A stretch of 64,000 bases of DNA from a bacterium (GTDB lineage: Bacteria > Zixibacteria > MSB-5A5 > GN15 > FEB-12). The DNA lies in contig JAHLKV010000003.1 of NCBI GenBank assembly GCA_020444475.1, forward strand, positions 553,384 through 617,383. The letters are read 5' to 3'. Under the pieces are notes generated by a model. That model searched no databases. It was not told the DNA's origin and saw only the letters and a program-made list of their open reading frames with translations. The position numbers and the translations under genes are program-made. This document shows positions 44,197-53,947 of the stretch, in pieces (position 1 is the stretch's first letter; every line of letters starts with the position of its first letter).

Positions 44197-45579
44197 ATGA
44201 AAGTCTGGAAGCCGGATATCGAGAGGCACAATCAGCCGTTGTACCTGGCTCTGATCAGTGCCCTGCAGGCCGACATCGATTGCGGTTCGTTGGCGGTCCA
44301 AGACCGGCTCCCCACCCAGCGGGAGTTGGCCGACTCGCTGGGGATTGCGATCGGGACGGTGACGCGCGCGTACGCCGAGGCTGAGCGGCGGGGGTTGATT
44401 CATTCCGAGGGTCGCCGCGGGACATTTGTCGGCGGGATGCAGACCAGCCGCTCAATGTTGGCGTCGCTGGTGAAAGAACGGCCCGATGCCATCGATCTGA
44501 GCAAGAACCACCCATCGTACGACCTTGACCCCGATCTCGCGGCGGCGTTGAAGGAGCTCAGCCGGGCTTCCGATATCCATCGCCTGCTCGAATATCCATC
44601 GACAGCGGGCATGACACATCACCGGGAAGCGGGTGCGCGGTGGCTTGGTGAGCTTGGCATGAAAGCCGATCCCGACTCGGTGTTTATCACGGCCGGCGCC
44701 CAGCATGCGTTGTCGGTGATTCTCGGCGCGGAAATGCATCGGGGCGAGACGATTTGCACCGACAATTTCACTTATCTCGGCATGCGGGCAATCGCCCAGC
44801 AGCAGGATCTCAACATGATCGGGTTGGAGGTTGACGAGGTCGGGATTATGCCGGACTCGTTTGAGGCGGCCTGTCGGCACCACCGGGTGCGCGTGCTTTA
44901 CTGTATGCCGACTATCAGCAATCCGACCAATCGCACGATGACTGTCCTGCGACGCGAGGAAATCGCAGGTATCGCCGCCAAGTACGGTGTGACGGTGATC
45001 GAGGATGAGATAATGCGACCGCTGGTGCCGGAGCAGTCGGGGTTCATTGCGGAACTGCTTCCCGATCAGACCTATCTCGTGGTGTCAACCTCGAAGGCGC
45101 TCGCGGCGGGGCTTCGGGTTGGTGTGGTGCGGGCGCCCGATGCCGCCCGACAGCGGATGGTAGAAAGCCTGACGGCGTCGTGTATATGTCTGCCGCCGCT
45201 GATGATCGAGTTGTTTGCACGCTGGCTCGACGATGGCACGGTGAGAGATGTCGTGACGCAAAGACGGCAGGATATCGCACGAAGGCAGAAGCTGGTTGAT
45301 CCACTGCTCGACGGCTTTGTGTGTCACCGCCATCCCTGCAGCTATCACTGCTGGCTGGAACTGCCGGACGGTTGGACCAGCGTGCGTCTGGCTATGGAGA
45401 CACAGGCGCAGGGGGTGGTGGTTTCTCCGGGCGAGGTATTTGCGACGGAGAGTCATCCGGCTTACGAAGCGGTCAGGATTTCCGTGGTCTCGCCGTCGGC
45501 TGCCGAATTAGAGCAGGCCCTGGGTATCATAACGGGTCTGCTTCGCGGAACGATCACACCGAGGTTACCGACCGTGTGA
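44197..45579 (+). CDS. MocR-type GntR regulator with aminotransferase domain
   Basis: A 460-residue protein. The N-terminal GntR winged helix (DRLPTQRELADSLGIAIGTVTRAYAEAERRGL) is joined to a fold-type I aminotransferase-like domain with ITAGAQHALSVIL and the PLP lysine in VVSTSKALAAGLRVG. MocR proteins use the second domain to sense PLP or an amine rather than as an enzyme. It is divergent from a true aminotransferase with two inverted repeats between them, so it probably controls that gene and itself. Confidence 0.88.
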   Translation: MKVWKPDIERHNQPLYLALISALQADIDCGSLAVQDRLPTQRELADSLGIAIGTVTRAYAEAERRGLIHSEGRRGTFVGGMQTSRSMLASLVKERPDAIDLSKNHPSYDLDPDLAAALKELSRASDIHRLLEYPSTAGMTHHREAGARWLGELGMKADPDSVFITAGAQHALSVILGAEMHRGETICTDNFTYLGMRAIAQQQDLNMIGLEVDEVGIMPDSFEAACRHHRVRVLYCMPTISNPTNRTMTVLRREEIAGIAAKYGVTVIEDEIMRPLVPEQSGFIAELLPDQTYLVVSTSKALAAGLRVGVVRAPDAARQRMVESLTASCICLPPLMIELFARWLDDGTVRDVVTQRRQDIARRQKLVDPLLDGFVCHRHPCSYHCWLELPDGWTSVRLAMETQAQGVVVSPGEVFATESHPAYEAVRISVVSPSAAELEQALGIITGLLRGTITPRLPTV

Positions 45580-45600
45580 GTGGAGAAAGAAATCCGATAC

Positions 45601-46275
45601 TCAGACATAAATTTCGCAGAAAAGGCTCGATGAGTCTATTTCAGAGATCTTCCCCTTGAGCTGCAAGCGATTCAGCAGCGATTGGAATTCTTCTCGGTTT
45701 ACTGTCGAGGCGTGAAACCCGTCGGTACACCATATCTCCCCCGGTCTGGTGCGGGTGTAGTCGATCGGCCCGAGCAGACCCTGTTCCACCTGGCGTTCAA
45801 ACCAGTCAAGTCGGTGACCCCAGAACGAGTCCGTATAGCTGCTGAACAGCAGCAAACCGCCCGGCAGCGTCACCCGGGCCGCTTCGCGGATGAGATCTTC
45901 CCGGTCTACATTGAAGGCGGAGATACCGTTCTGAATACAGACGACGATATCGAATGCGTTGTCGGCGAATGCCAGATGTGAAGCATCCATGCAGGCCAGT
46001 GCGAGGTTCATTCTCGGTGGACACCATCTACGCGCCTCGCGCAGGCTGGCTTCCGAGGAGTCGATGCCTACGGCGTAGGCCGAAGATTCAGCAAGTCTGC
46101 CGAGGATCCTGCCGTAGCCGCAGCCGAGTTCAAGCACCAGGTCGTCCCGGGAGATTCTCGAGCAGACGTGTTGGGCTTCCGCTTCGAGATACTGCCGAAC
46201 TCTCGGCGGGGCGGATTCATAGACCTGGCGCAGCTTTGAGGCGGCCAGCTTTTCTTTGTAGTAACTTTGATTCAC
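45601..46275 (-). CDS. class I SAM-dependent methyltransferase
   Basis: A 224-residue protein with the SAM-binding motif I LVLELGCGYGRILGRLA, acidic motif II in AVGIDSSEAS, and FDIVVCIQNGISAF at motif IV. The fold is complete, but the substrate is unclear. Monocistronic by position, convergent with the MocR gene (21 bases between stops). Confidence 0.85.
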   Translation of the reverse strand: MNQSYYKEKLAASKLRQVYESAPPRVRQYLEAEAQHVCSRISRDDLVLELGCGYGRILGRLAESSAYAVGIDSSEASLREARRWCPPRMNLALACMDASHLAFADNAFDIVVCIQNGISAFNVDREDLIREAARVTLPGGLLLFSSYTDSFWGHRLDWFERQVEQGLLGPIDYTRTRPGEIWCTDGFHASTVNREEFQSLLNRLQLKGKISEIDSSSLFCEIYV

Positions 46276-46362
46276 GACGTGCTTTCGTTTTGAGGCTGCC
46301 GAGCGATACGGGATATCGACACCTGTTGAACATAGCCGCCAGTGACTTAGTTTCGATAATAA

Positions 46363-46390
46363 AAAAGGCGGGCCAGACGGCCCGCCTTTT
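46363..46390. terminator. 12-bp stem terminator between methyltransferase and subtilase
   Basis: AAAAGGCGGGCC pairs perfectly with GGCCCGCCTTTT around AGAC. On the minus strand the hairpin is followed by T residues, so it terminates the large subtilase gene. Confidence 0.85.
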
Positions 46391-46414
46391 GGATTGGCTG
46401 GCTAGATCATAGTT

Positions 46415-49400
46415 CTATTTCAACAAGATCATCTTCTTCGTTGAAGTGAAGGCGTCGGTGGTAATCCGATAGAAATAGACGCCGCTTGCCTTGTCTGAAG
46501 CATTCCAGACCAGGCTGTGCGTACCGGCGCCGTAGAGACCGTCGGCCAGCGCCGCCACTTCCTGCCCCATGATATTATACACCTTGACCGAGACATTGCC
46601 TGCGACCGGCAGACTAAACTCGATCGTGGTGCTCGGGTTGAATGGGTTCGGATAGTTCTGAGCCAGCGCGTACTCGGTCGGCAGTTCAGCAACCTTGGCG
46701 AGCGCGCTCGTACCGCCCATTCCCCGCCATTCGATGTTGTCGATGTAGACATCGTCAACATTCCCACTGGCATCGCACATGAAGCGCAGACGAGCGTTGG
46801 TCGGGAAGTTGTAGCTGCTGCTCGAGATCGTCACAACAGCGTTGTAGAACGTGTTGTTATCGAAGTCGATTCCGCGCGCAAAGGCCGCAACGGTTTGCCA
46901 GGTCGAGCCATCATAGTACTGGACCCAGAAGTCTTCGCTCGTGTTGTCCATACTGATGGCCACGAAATAGAACTCGACTTCCATCTCGGAGTAGCCGGAG
47001 ACGTTGTACGTACCGGTGTGATAGAACGACGACGCAACACCGCTGTTGTCCTGGATGTCGGCCGCGTTGGAGCCTTCCCATGCATACGTACCACCGGTGT
47101 ACAGCATCATATCGCCGCCACCGTCGGTATAGTTACCCATGCCGCTTTCGAAATCGTCATAGGTGATGGTGGTCCAGGCGCCCGCCTCGTTGACCGTGAT
47201 GTAGGCCGTCTTGGTCTCACCATCGCTGCCGAACGCGTTGCTGGCGGTCAGCGAAACGGTGTACGTGCCGGCCGTGGTGTACGTGTGCGACGGGTTCTGC
47301 AAGGTTGACGTACCGCCGTCACCGAAGTTCCAGCTCCAGCCGGTCGGGTTGTTGGTCGACAGGTCGGTGAACTGCACCGCGAGCGGCGCCACACCGGAGG
47401 TCGGATCGGCTGAGAAATCAGCCACCGGCGGGACATCGAGTGAAACCACACTGATATCGTCGAACGCCATACCATCGGTCGCGATGCTGTAGTTGTCGTA
47501 CTGCTGGAACTTGACCACAAAGGTGCTGGTCAGGCTCAGTCCGGCGCTGCCGGCGAGTGCATCGACATCGAGGGCAATCTGCTGGTATGTCGTCGAGCCG
47601 TTGGCGAGGCTGTAGACCTTGGTGAAGGTCGCACCGCCGTTGCTGGAGAAGAAGACGCCGTCCTGAGTGTGCGTCTCATCGCCAAATTCCTTCCACCAGA
47701 ACGTCAGATCGACCTGGCTCTTGCCGGACAGATCAAGGCGCAGCCACGCTTCGTTCTGCGCATACTGGCCGCCGTTCAGGTTATCGTCCATGGTGAGGTG
47801 GTACGATCCGGAGTGCGGGGTATTGGCGGTCGTTATCAGGATGCGACCCTCGGAGTTGCTGCTCTGCGTAAACCAGTAGGAATCGAAGCTGCCCGATTCG
47901 AAGCCGGTTGAGTACGGCAGAGTTGCATAGTCCGAGGACGGTTCGGAGACGGTTATGTACGCCGTTTTCGTCTCACCGTCGGAACCGCACGAATTAGTCG
48001 CCGTCAGAGAAACAGTGTACGTACCGGCCGATGTGTAGGTGTGCGACGGGTTCTGAGCTGAAGACGTACCGCCGTCGCCGAAGTTCCAGCTCCAGCCGGT
48101 CGGCGAGTTGGTCGACAGATCGGTAAAATTCACCGTCAGCGGATAGGTGCCCGAAGTCGGTGAGCCGGTGAAATTGGCCACCGGCGGATCACACGGCGGG
48201 GTGGTGACGGTGATGTAGTTGGTCCGCACCATCTGGTCGCTGCCGCAGGCATTGGTGGCGGTGAGGGTCACCGTGAAGGTACCGGCGGCGGTGTACGTGT
48301 GGCTCGGGTTGGTGGCGGTAGAGGTGCCGCCGTCGCCGAAATTCCACGAATACGACGTAGCGCCGGTTGACCCGTTGGAGAACGTCACAGCCAGCGGGTA
48401 ATCGCCCGAGGTCGGCGAACCGGTGAAGCTGGCGGTCGGGCTGACGCACGGATTGACCGTAATATAGTTGGTCTTGGTCTCGCCGTCGGAGCCGCCCGGA
48501 CCGGTGACTGTCAGCGTAACCGTATAGGTGCCGGCCGACGTGTACTGGTGCGAGGGATTCTGCGACGTCGACGTACCACCGTCACCAAACGTCCATGCCC
48601 ACGACGTAATGCTGCCGGTGGAGAGATCGGTGAAGTTGACGGTCAACGGAACGGTGCCCGAAGTCGGTGTACCGGAGAAGTTGGCCACCGGCGCCGGAGG
48701 CGGACCGGTGTTGACGGCCGCGTAGGCGTTCACCCGACCCGCACCCATCTTGCCGATATATTGCGACGAGAGGTAAGCGTCGATGTTGTCGGCCGACGAG
48801 TAGAGCTGGCTGGCAACCTGCGAGGCGGTCCAGCTCGGATTCTGCGACCAGACCAGACCGGCGACACCGGCGGTGAGAGGAGTCGCCATCGACGTGCCGC
48901 TCAGAGCCGCCCAGTAGTTGGTGTTCGGGTCGGTGTGATCGTGATAGGTGGCATAGATGTTGTTGCCCGGCGCGCAGATGTCAACCCACGTTCCGTAGGT
49001 GGTGAAGCTGGCGCCGTTGTCGTTCTCATCGGTTGCCGCGACAGAGATGCAGTCGCCGCGACCGTTGAGGTAGTCGGCGGTCTGCGAACCGTCGTTGCCG
49101 GCCGCCACAAACACCATACCGCCGTTGGCGATAAAGTAGCTGACGGCAGTGCCGATACCGCCGCTGTTCGAGGAGCCCCAGGAACAGGAGGCGATTTTCG
49201 CGCCGTTGTTGGCCGCATAGTAGAACGCCGAGGCGGCGGCATCCATCATGACAACGCCGTACTCCTGACCGAGGTAGTTATAGGAGTAGCCCATGCGCAG
49301 CGGCATGATCTTGATGCCGTTGCCGGTGACGGCCTGCGAGCCGCTGCCCCAGCCGCCGGCCATGCCGGCCATACCGTAGCCGTCGTTGGTCAGCATGCCG

Positions 49401-50227
49401 ATGATACCGGCGGTGTGCGTGCCGTGACCGTTAAAGTCGCGCGGATCGTTGTCCGGCGTCGTGCAGTCTTCGCCCGACCAGCAGTTGGAGACGCCGGTGA
49501 TGAAGTCCCAGCCGATCCAGTCATCGACATAGCCGTTGCCGTCATCGTCGACGCCGGAAGAACCGTTCAACTCGGCGGTATTGATCCACATATTGCCGCG
49601 CGAGGCGCCGGGGTTGGTCGGTGTAGCATTGGCGCCACCGAGATCCGGGTGATAGTATCTGGTGCCGGAGTCGAGAATAGCGAGGATGATTGCGGTGCTG
49701 CCCGTCTGGATGTTCCAGGCTTCGGGAGCATCGACATCGTGGTCGCTGGCCTGGTTCAGATGCCACTGATAGCTGTAGTAGCCGTCGTTCGGTGTGGCAT
49801 ACATTGCGTGGATACCGTTTTTCTCAACAGACTCGACATTGGGATCGTTCTGGTAAGCCTTCATAACCTCATCGAGATCCGCCTTGGGATCGAAATGCAC
49901 CACATAGTGGCGCGAGAGGTCCATGTAGGTGCCCTTGACGACCTGAGGCTGCGCTCCCTTAAAGAGCTGGCGCATCTCAGACACCTGGTATTTGGCTGCG
50001 ATCGCATCGAGAGAAGAGACGCCCATGGCGATCTGTCCGCCGCCGGCACGCGCCGTCTCTATCTGTGAGCTGGGGACTTTGAACTGGACAATGAGTTCAC
50101 CGGGTGCCCAGCCGAGAAATGAGGGAATCTGCTCCGGTTGATTGACAACCTTGATGTTGTCCGGAGCGGCCAGGAGAAGTCCCGGGACGAGGAGAATGAG
50201 GGACAGTAGTATTACCTGCCTTTTCAT
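46415..50227 (-). CDS. secreted subtilase (S8) with PKD domains and type IX-like sorting domain
   Basis: A 1270-residue protein. A signal peptide (ILLSLILLVPGLLLA) and an I9-like propeptide (about 25-140) precede a subtilisin domain with D186 (AILDSG), H268 (GHGTHTAG) and S446 (GTSMATP). Three PKD domains, each with a (W/S)(A/S)W.FGDGG core, follow. Next come a MAM/jelly-roll-like module (TGFESGSFDSYWF), a fourth PKD and a second such module. The final 90 residues (YALAQNYPNPFNPSTTIEF ... GVYFYRI) resemble type IX secretion sorting domains or the FlgD Ig-like fold. ATG 50227 follows GGAGG; the track's 50239 is a GTG. It should degrade protein outside the cell. Confidence 0.92.
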   Translation of the reverse strand: MKRQVILLSLILLVPGLLLAAPDNIKVVNQPEQIPSFLGWAPGELIVQFKVPSSQIETARAGGGQIAMGVSSLDAIAAKYQVSEMRQLFKGAQPQVVKGTYMDLSRHYVVHFDPKADLDEVMKAYQNDPNVESVEKNGIHAMYATPNDGYYSYQWHLNQASDHDVDAPEAWNIQTGSTAIILAILDSGTRYYHPDLGGANATPTNPGASRGNMWINTAELNGSSGVDDDGNGYVDDWIGWDFITGVSNCWSGEDCTTPDNDPRDFNGHGTHTAGIIGMLTNDGYGMAGMAGGWGSGSQAVTGNGIKIMPLRMGYSYNYLGQEYGVVMMDAAASAFYYAANNGAKIASCSWGSSNSGGIGTAVSYFIANGGMVFVAAGNDGSQTADYLNGRGDCISVAATDENDNGASFTTYGTWVDICAPGNNIYATYHDHTDPNTNYWAALSGTSMATPLTAGVAGLVWSQNPSWTASQVASQLYSSADNIDAYLSSQYIGKMGAGRVNAYAAVNTGPPPAPVANFSGTPTSGTVPLTVNFTDLSTGSITSWAWTFGDGGTSTSQNPSHQYTSAGTYTVTLTVTGPGGSDGETKTNYITVNPCVSPTASFTGSPTSGDYPLAVTFSNGSTGATSYSWNFGDGGTSTATNPSHTYTAAGTFTVTLTATNACGSDQMVRTNYITVTTPPCDPPVANFTGSPTSGTYPLTVNFTDLSTNSPTGWSWNFGDGGTSSAQNPSHTYTSAGTYTVSLTATNSCGSDGETKTAYITVSEPSSDYATLPYSTGFESGSFDSYWFTQSSNSEGRILITTANTPHSGSYHLTMDDNLNGGQYAQNEAWLRLDLSGKSQVDLTFWWKEFGDETHTQDGVFFSSNGGATFTKVYSLANGSTTYQQIALDVDALAGSAGLSLTSTFVVKFQQYDNYSIATDGMAFDDISVVSLDVPPVADFSADPTSGVAPLAVQFTDLSTNNPTGWSWNFGDGGTSTLQNPSHTYTTAGTYTVSLTASNAFGSDGETKTAYITVNEAGAWTTITYDDFESGMGNYTDGGGDMMLYTGGTYAWEGSNAADIQDNSGVASSFYHTGTYNVSGYSEMEVEFYFVAISMDNTSEDFWVQYYDGSTWQTVAAFARGIDFDNNTFYNAVVTISSSSYNFPTNARLRFMCDASGNVDDVYIDNIEWRGMGGTSALAKVAELPTEYALAQNYPNPFNPSTTIEFSLPVAGNVSVKVYNIMGQEVAALADGLYGAGTHSLVWNASDKASGVYFYRITTDAFTSTKKMILLK
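47190..48700 (-). repeat. four PKD coding repeats in the subtilase gene
   Basis: Units lie at about 47190-47430, 47950-48190, 48195-48450 and 48455-48700. Each encodes the TFGDGGTST or NFGDGG(T)S core and TY.V.LT.(T/S)N. The copies are very alike in protein and partly in DNA, for example the repeated stretch around the GTACCGCCGTC sequence, pointing to recent duplication or exchange. Confidence 0.8.
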
Positions 50228-50856
50228 CGAAACCTCCACGAGAGTGTAGTTACTCGATCGAATTTCTGACGGAATGCAGTTGAGCGCTGGTAACCGTGCG
50301 GTATTCTCCCTTCTCAGCTAAAGGGTTGGCGATGATATACCTGTAAAACTGGATCGCGTGTGTGTCGTGGAGAGCGTACGACACTTCAATCTTTGCCCGG
50401 TTCGTGGCGACAGCGTATCACCCGAACCGATCGCATTCAGACCCACCCACAAACGGATCTGGCTGCCGACTGACCTCTTCCGTCAAGCACGGCGCGTGAC
50501 GGACGAACTTCCACAATAATCCAATAATACGGGCACGTAAATCAAGCAAAAGTTTTGCCGTAGCTCGTGACCCCAGGATTCACGGTTCACTGAATCTCGC
50601 GACGGAGCGGCCCGGAAAGCTCCTTGACCCGTTCATGATGCGTCGCCCACAAATGTGCATCGGTCGCGTCTCGAGATATCATAGACTGTTGTGGATTCTC
50701 AACCTTCCCCCAGATCGAGGCTTCGATTCCTGAGTGTGAATATAGACGGCCGGCTCAACGAACGCAAGGGCCCAATCGAAAAAAGTTAACCAAAAGTGTC
50801 AACGATTCGTGCAAAGATTGTACATTCACTGTCACACAGCAGGTTAGGTGGCAAAG
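50228..50856. other. 630-base upstream region of the subtilase
   Basis: On the minus strand TTGACA occurs near 50791-50796 without a good -10. Closer to the gene the AT-rich stretch near 50330-50345 may hold the promoter. I see no gene. The length is unusual for this window, so an unseen small RNA or regulatory site is possible. Confidence 0.4.
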
Positions 50857-50883
50857 AAAAGCCCCGGTCTTACCGGGGCTTTT
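50857..50883. terminator. terminator of the betaine transporter operon
   Basis: AAAAGCCCCGG and CCGGGGCTTTT form a perfect 11-bp stem with a 5-base loop. On the minus strand it ends in T residues right after the substrate-binding protein gene. Confidence 0.88.
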
Positions 50884-50907
50884 CCTGTCTGCAGCTGCGA
50901 CTCTAAA

Positions 50908-51792
50908 TCACTTCTTCGGCAGCCAGGCAGCGACGACATCGGGATGGGCGTTCATCCACTCCCGAGCCACATCGACCGGATCGGCCTTGCCGGCTTCGGC
51001 GATCTTCCCCATCAGATCCCCCAGGGTCTGATCGTCCATGTGGAAGGCCTTGAGGAACGCCGCGACATCGGGCATATCCGTCGCGAGATCCTTGCGGGCG
51101 ATCGTATGGATGTTTTCGACCTTGCCATAGACGCCCTCAGGATCTTCGAGAAACTTCAGATCCCAGCGGGCAAACTTCCAGTGGGGCTTCCACCCGGTGA
51201 CAGCAACCCACTCATTTTTGTCGATGGCATTCTTAAGGGCCGCAGTCATGGCCGGACCGCTTGAGGGGACGAGTTTGAAGTCGAGTCCGTAGTCGGCTAT
51301 CGCCTTGTCAGTAGCCTTCATGATGCCGGCGCCGGCGTCGATACCGATGATCTCCCCCTTGAACTTGTCGTCGTTGTCGTTCATCTGGGTGATCGAATCG
51401 ATCGTGACATACGCGGGCACGACCACCCCGATCCGGGCGCCGTCGTAGTTGGTACCGAGATCGACTACCTTGTCACCGTACTCCTCCATGTAAGACGCAT
51501 GTGTGACGGGAAGCCAACCATCGAGGAAGGCGTCCTTGTCACCGCTGGCGACCGAGGTATATACCGGACCGACATCGGCAACCTGCATCTCCACGGTGTA
51601 GCCCATCTTGTCTTCGAGAATCGCCTTCGCGAGATTGGTCATGGCGATCCCTTCGGCCCAGTTGACATACACGAGCCTGACGACCTTCGGCTCGGCGGTT
51701 TCCTTCTTGCCGCAGCCCGTCATCGCTGCGACCGCAAAGACCAGCGTCAATGCCAGTACGACGGTTGCTGTCTTTTTCCAGTTTGCTTTCAT
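50908..51792 (-). CDS. glycine betaine-type ABC transporter substrate-binding lipoprotein
   Basis: A 294-residue protein whose signal ends in the lipobox MTGC (FAVAAMTGCGKKE), so it is anchored to the membrane. It has the OpuAC fold: LVYVNWAEGIAMTNL, DVGPVYTSVASGDKDAFLDGWLPVTH, AVTGWKPHWKFARW, where the tryptophans form the aromatic cage for quaternary amines. The track's start lies upstream; ATG 51792 follows GGAGGAACG. Last gene of the three-gene transporter operon, delivering betaine or proline betaine to the permease. Confidence 0.9.
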   Translation of the reverse strand: MKANWKKTATVVLALTLVFAVAAMTGCGKKETAEPKVVRLVYVNWAEGIAMTNLAKAILEDKMGYTVEMQVADVGPVYTSVASGDKDAFLDGWLPVTHASYMEEYGDKVVDLGTNYDGARIGVVVPAYVTIDSITQMNDNDDKFKGEIIGIDAGAGIMKATDKAIADYGLDFKLVPSSGPAMTAALKNAIDKNEWVAVTGWKPHWKFARWDLKFLEDPEGVYGKVENIHTIARKDLATDMPDVAAFLKAFHMDDQTLGDLMGKIAEAGKADPVDVAREWMNAHPDVVAAWLPKK

Positions 51793-51811
51793 TCGTTCCT
51801 CCGCTCTGAGC

Positions 51812-52648
51812 TTATTTGTGGGTAGTCTTTCTTCCGGCCCCCATCGCCTGTGTGATGCGATCGAGTACGATCGCGAGGATGACGATAGCGAAGCCGGCTT
51901 CAAAACCAAGTCCCACGTTCAATTGAGTGATTCCTTTAAGTACCTGTTGTCCCAGTCCTCCGGCGCCGATCATGGCGGCGATAACTACCATGGAGAGGGC
52001 CAGCATGATCGTCTGGTTTACCCCGGCCAGAATAGTGGGCAGCGCCAGCGGCAGCTGCACCTTGATAAGGACCTGCCTTGGTGTGGCCCCGAAAGCATGG
52101 GCGGCCTCGACTACATCCTCGCGCACCTGCCTGATACCGAGATTGGTCAGGCGCACCACCGGCGGCATGGCAAACACGACGGTGGCCACTACACCGGGGA
52201 CGGTGCCGAGACTGAAAAAGAGCACCGCCGGGATAAGATAGACAAAGGCCGGCATGGTCTGCATGGTGTCGAGAATCGGTCGTACGACACGCTCCACTCC
52301 CTTGCTGCGCGCCGCCAGCACTCCCAGTGGAATGCCAAGAACCAGTGCCACCAGCGCCGAGGTCAGCACCAGCGCAAGAGTCACCATGGTGTCGTCCCAG
52401 AACCCCATCGCATCGATAAGGAGCAGACCGATCAGGGTGAACACCGCCACACCGCGTCCCACCATCCACCAGGCGAGGGCAACGAAGAGAGCGATTACGA
52501 CAAGGACGGGGATCGAAGTCAGGACCCACTCCAGACCGCCGACTACGGAAGTCAGCACGGCACTAATAGCGTCGAACAGACCGCCGAAATTGTTGGTGAG
52601 CCAGTCGATGATGACTTCGACGACACCGCCTATATCAAGGTCAATCAT
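51812..52648 (-). CDS. glycine betaine/proline ABC transporter permease
   Basis: A 278-residue membrane protein with about six helices. The binding-protein-dependent transport signature is in the stretch EAAHAFGATPRQVLIKVQLPLALP, matching the OpuAB/ProW family. The N terminus (IDWLTNNFGGLFDAISAVL) is the usual ProW-like periplasmic start. Its ATG overlaps the stop of the ATPase gene by 4 bases, so translation is coupled. Confidence 0.92.
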   Translation of the reverse strand: MIDLDIGGVVEVIIDWLTNNFGGLFDAISAVLTSVVGGLEWVLTSIPVLVVIALFVALAWWMVGRGVAVFTLIGLLLIDAMGFWDDTMVTLALVLTSALVALVLGIPLGVLAARSKGVERVVRPILDTMQTMPAFVYLIPAVLFFSLGTVPGVVATVVFAMPPVVRLTNLGIRQVREDVVEAAHAFGATPRQVLIKVQLPLALPTILAGVNQTIMLALSMVVIAAMIGAGGLGQQVLKGITQLNVGLGFEAGFAIVILAIVLDRITQAMGAGRKTTHK

Positions 52649-53871
52649 GCCTCACTCCTTTCGTTCGCGGTAGCGGGGATCGCGAGCTCTTCGCCCATGA
52701 TCTCCGATACCACCGAGGCCCTCATCACAAGTCCGAGTAGTTGATCCCTGTCGTTGATAACCGCAATCGGAAGACGCGAGTCGACGGCGAGCGGGAGCAG
52801 CTCCATCACCGGTGTGTCCGGACCGCACCGAGGCACGTCGGTGACGACGATGCTGTCGAGGGTATTTCCCCGTCCCTTCTTCTGCAGGGTAACGGCGTCA
52901 TCGATGCGAACAAATCCCTTGAAGAGCCGGTTTGGACCGGTGACCACAAGGGTCGATATCCCGAGCTGCCGCATGCGTCGAATCGCCATCTCTGGACCAT
53001 CCTTGGGTGAAACCACGCGCTGGGGGTGATCGAACATCAGCGCCGACGCGGTTATGACCTTGGAGCGGTCGACGTTCTGGACGAACGAAGAGACGTACTC
53101 GTCGGCCGGCGACGTCAATATCTCTTCAGGTGTTCCCACCTGCACGACCGCCCCGTCCTTCATGATTGCGATACGATCTCCAAGCTTGAGGGCTTCGTCC
53201 AGATCGTGGGTGATGAACACGATCGTCTTCTTCATCTCCTGCTGCAGGTCGATCAGTTCGTCCTGCATCTGGGTGCGAATGAGCGGATCCAGCGCACTGA
53301 ATGCTTCGTCCATAAGCAGGATGTCCGGATCGGTAGCCAGGGCTCTGGCCAGACCGACCCGCTGCTGCATACCGCCGCTCAGTTCTCCGGTCATCATCTC
53401 TTCGTAACCTTCGAGTCCGACCAGCTTGATTGTCTCGTATGCCCGCTCGCGTCGCACCTTCGGATCGACCTTCTGAATCTCGAGACCGAACGCGACATTG
53501 TCGCACACCGAGCGATGCGGTAGCAGGCCGAAGTGCTGAAACACCATGTTCATCTTCGACCGTCGGATTTCGCGAAGTCTCTCGTCGTTCACTTTGGTAA
53601 CGTCGACCCCGTCCAGTTTAACACTTCCCGCGGTCGGCTCCCACAGTCGGTTGAGGCAGCGAAGCACGGTCGACTTGCCTGAGCCGGACAGTCCCATGAT
53701 GACGAATGTCTCCCCCTGCTCGATGTCGAAGGTGGCATTGTCGACCGCGACCGTGCAGCCGGTGTGCTCGAGAATATCGGCTTTCGATTTCCCCTCTTTC
53801 GCCATCGCCAGCGCCGTACGGCTGCGACTGCCGAAGATCTTGTAGAGGTTCTCTACTCGCAGTTGTGCCAT
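52645..53871 (-). CDS. glycine betaine/proline ABC transporter ATP-binding protein
   Basis: A 408-residue ATPase. Walker A GLSGSGKST, signature LSGGMQQRVGLARAL, Walker B ILLMDEAFSALDP and the switch His in FITHDLDEA are all present. The C-terminal 120 residues hold two CBS modules that sense ionic strength in the OpuA family. VENLYKIFGSRSRTALAMAKEGKSKADIL is the characteristic ProV/OpuAA opening. First gene of the operon. Uptake of compatible solutes under osmotic stress is the likely job. Confidence 0.93.
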   Translation of the reverse strand: MAQLRVENLYKIFGSRSRTALAMAKEGKSKADILEHTGCTVAVDNATFDIEQGETFVIMGLSGSGKSTVLRCLNRLWEPTAGSVKLDGVDVTKVNDERLREIRRSKMNMVFQHFGLLPHRSVCDNVAFGLEIQKVDPKVRRERAYETIKLVGLEGYEEMMTGELSGGMQQRVGLARALATDPDILLMDEAFSALDPLIRTQMQDELIDLQQEMKKTIVFITHDLDEALKLGDRIAIMKDGAVVQVGTPEEILTSPADEYVSSFVQNVDRSKVITASALMFDHPQRVVSPKDGPEMAIRRMRQLGISTLVVTGPNRLFKGFVRIDDAVTLQKKGRGNTLDSIVVTDVPRCGPDTPVMELLPLAVDSRLPIAVINDRDQLLGLVMRASVVSEIMGEELAIPATANERSEA

Positions 53872-53947
53872 GGTTGTTTGTCCCTGCTGCGGTTGAAGGG
53901 GCGCCGGGTTATGGGCGCGCTATCTCACCGCAAGACTTATCTTCGGG

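Noticed and set aside
47190-48700. Regularly spaced repeats that might be a CRISPR array
   Set aside because: The spacing is about 240 bases and the units code for PKD domains.
48548-50068. 506-residue plus-strand ORF opposite the subtilase
   Set aside because: The Arg/Gly/Val-rich translation is a shadow of the D-H-S catalytic domain on the other strand.
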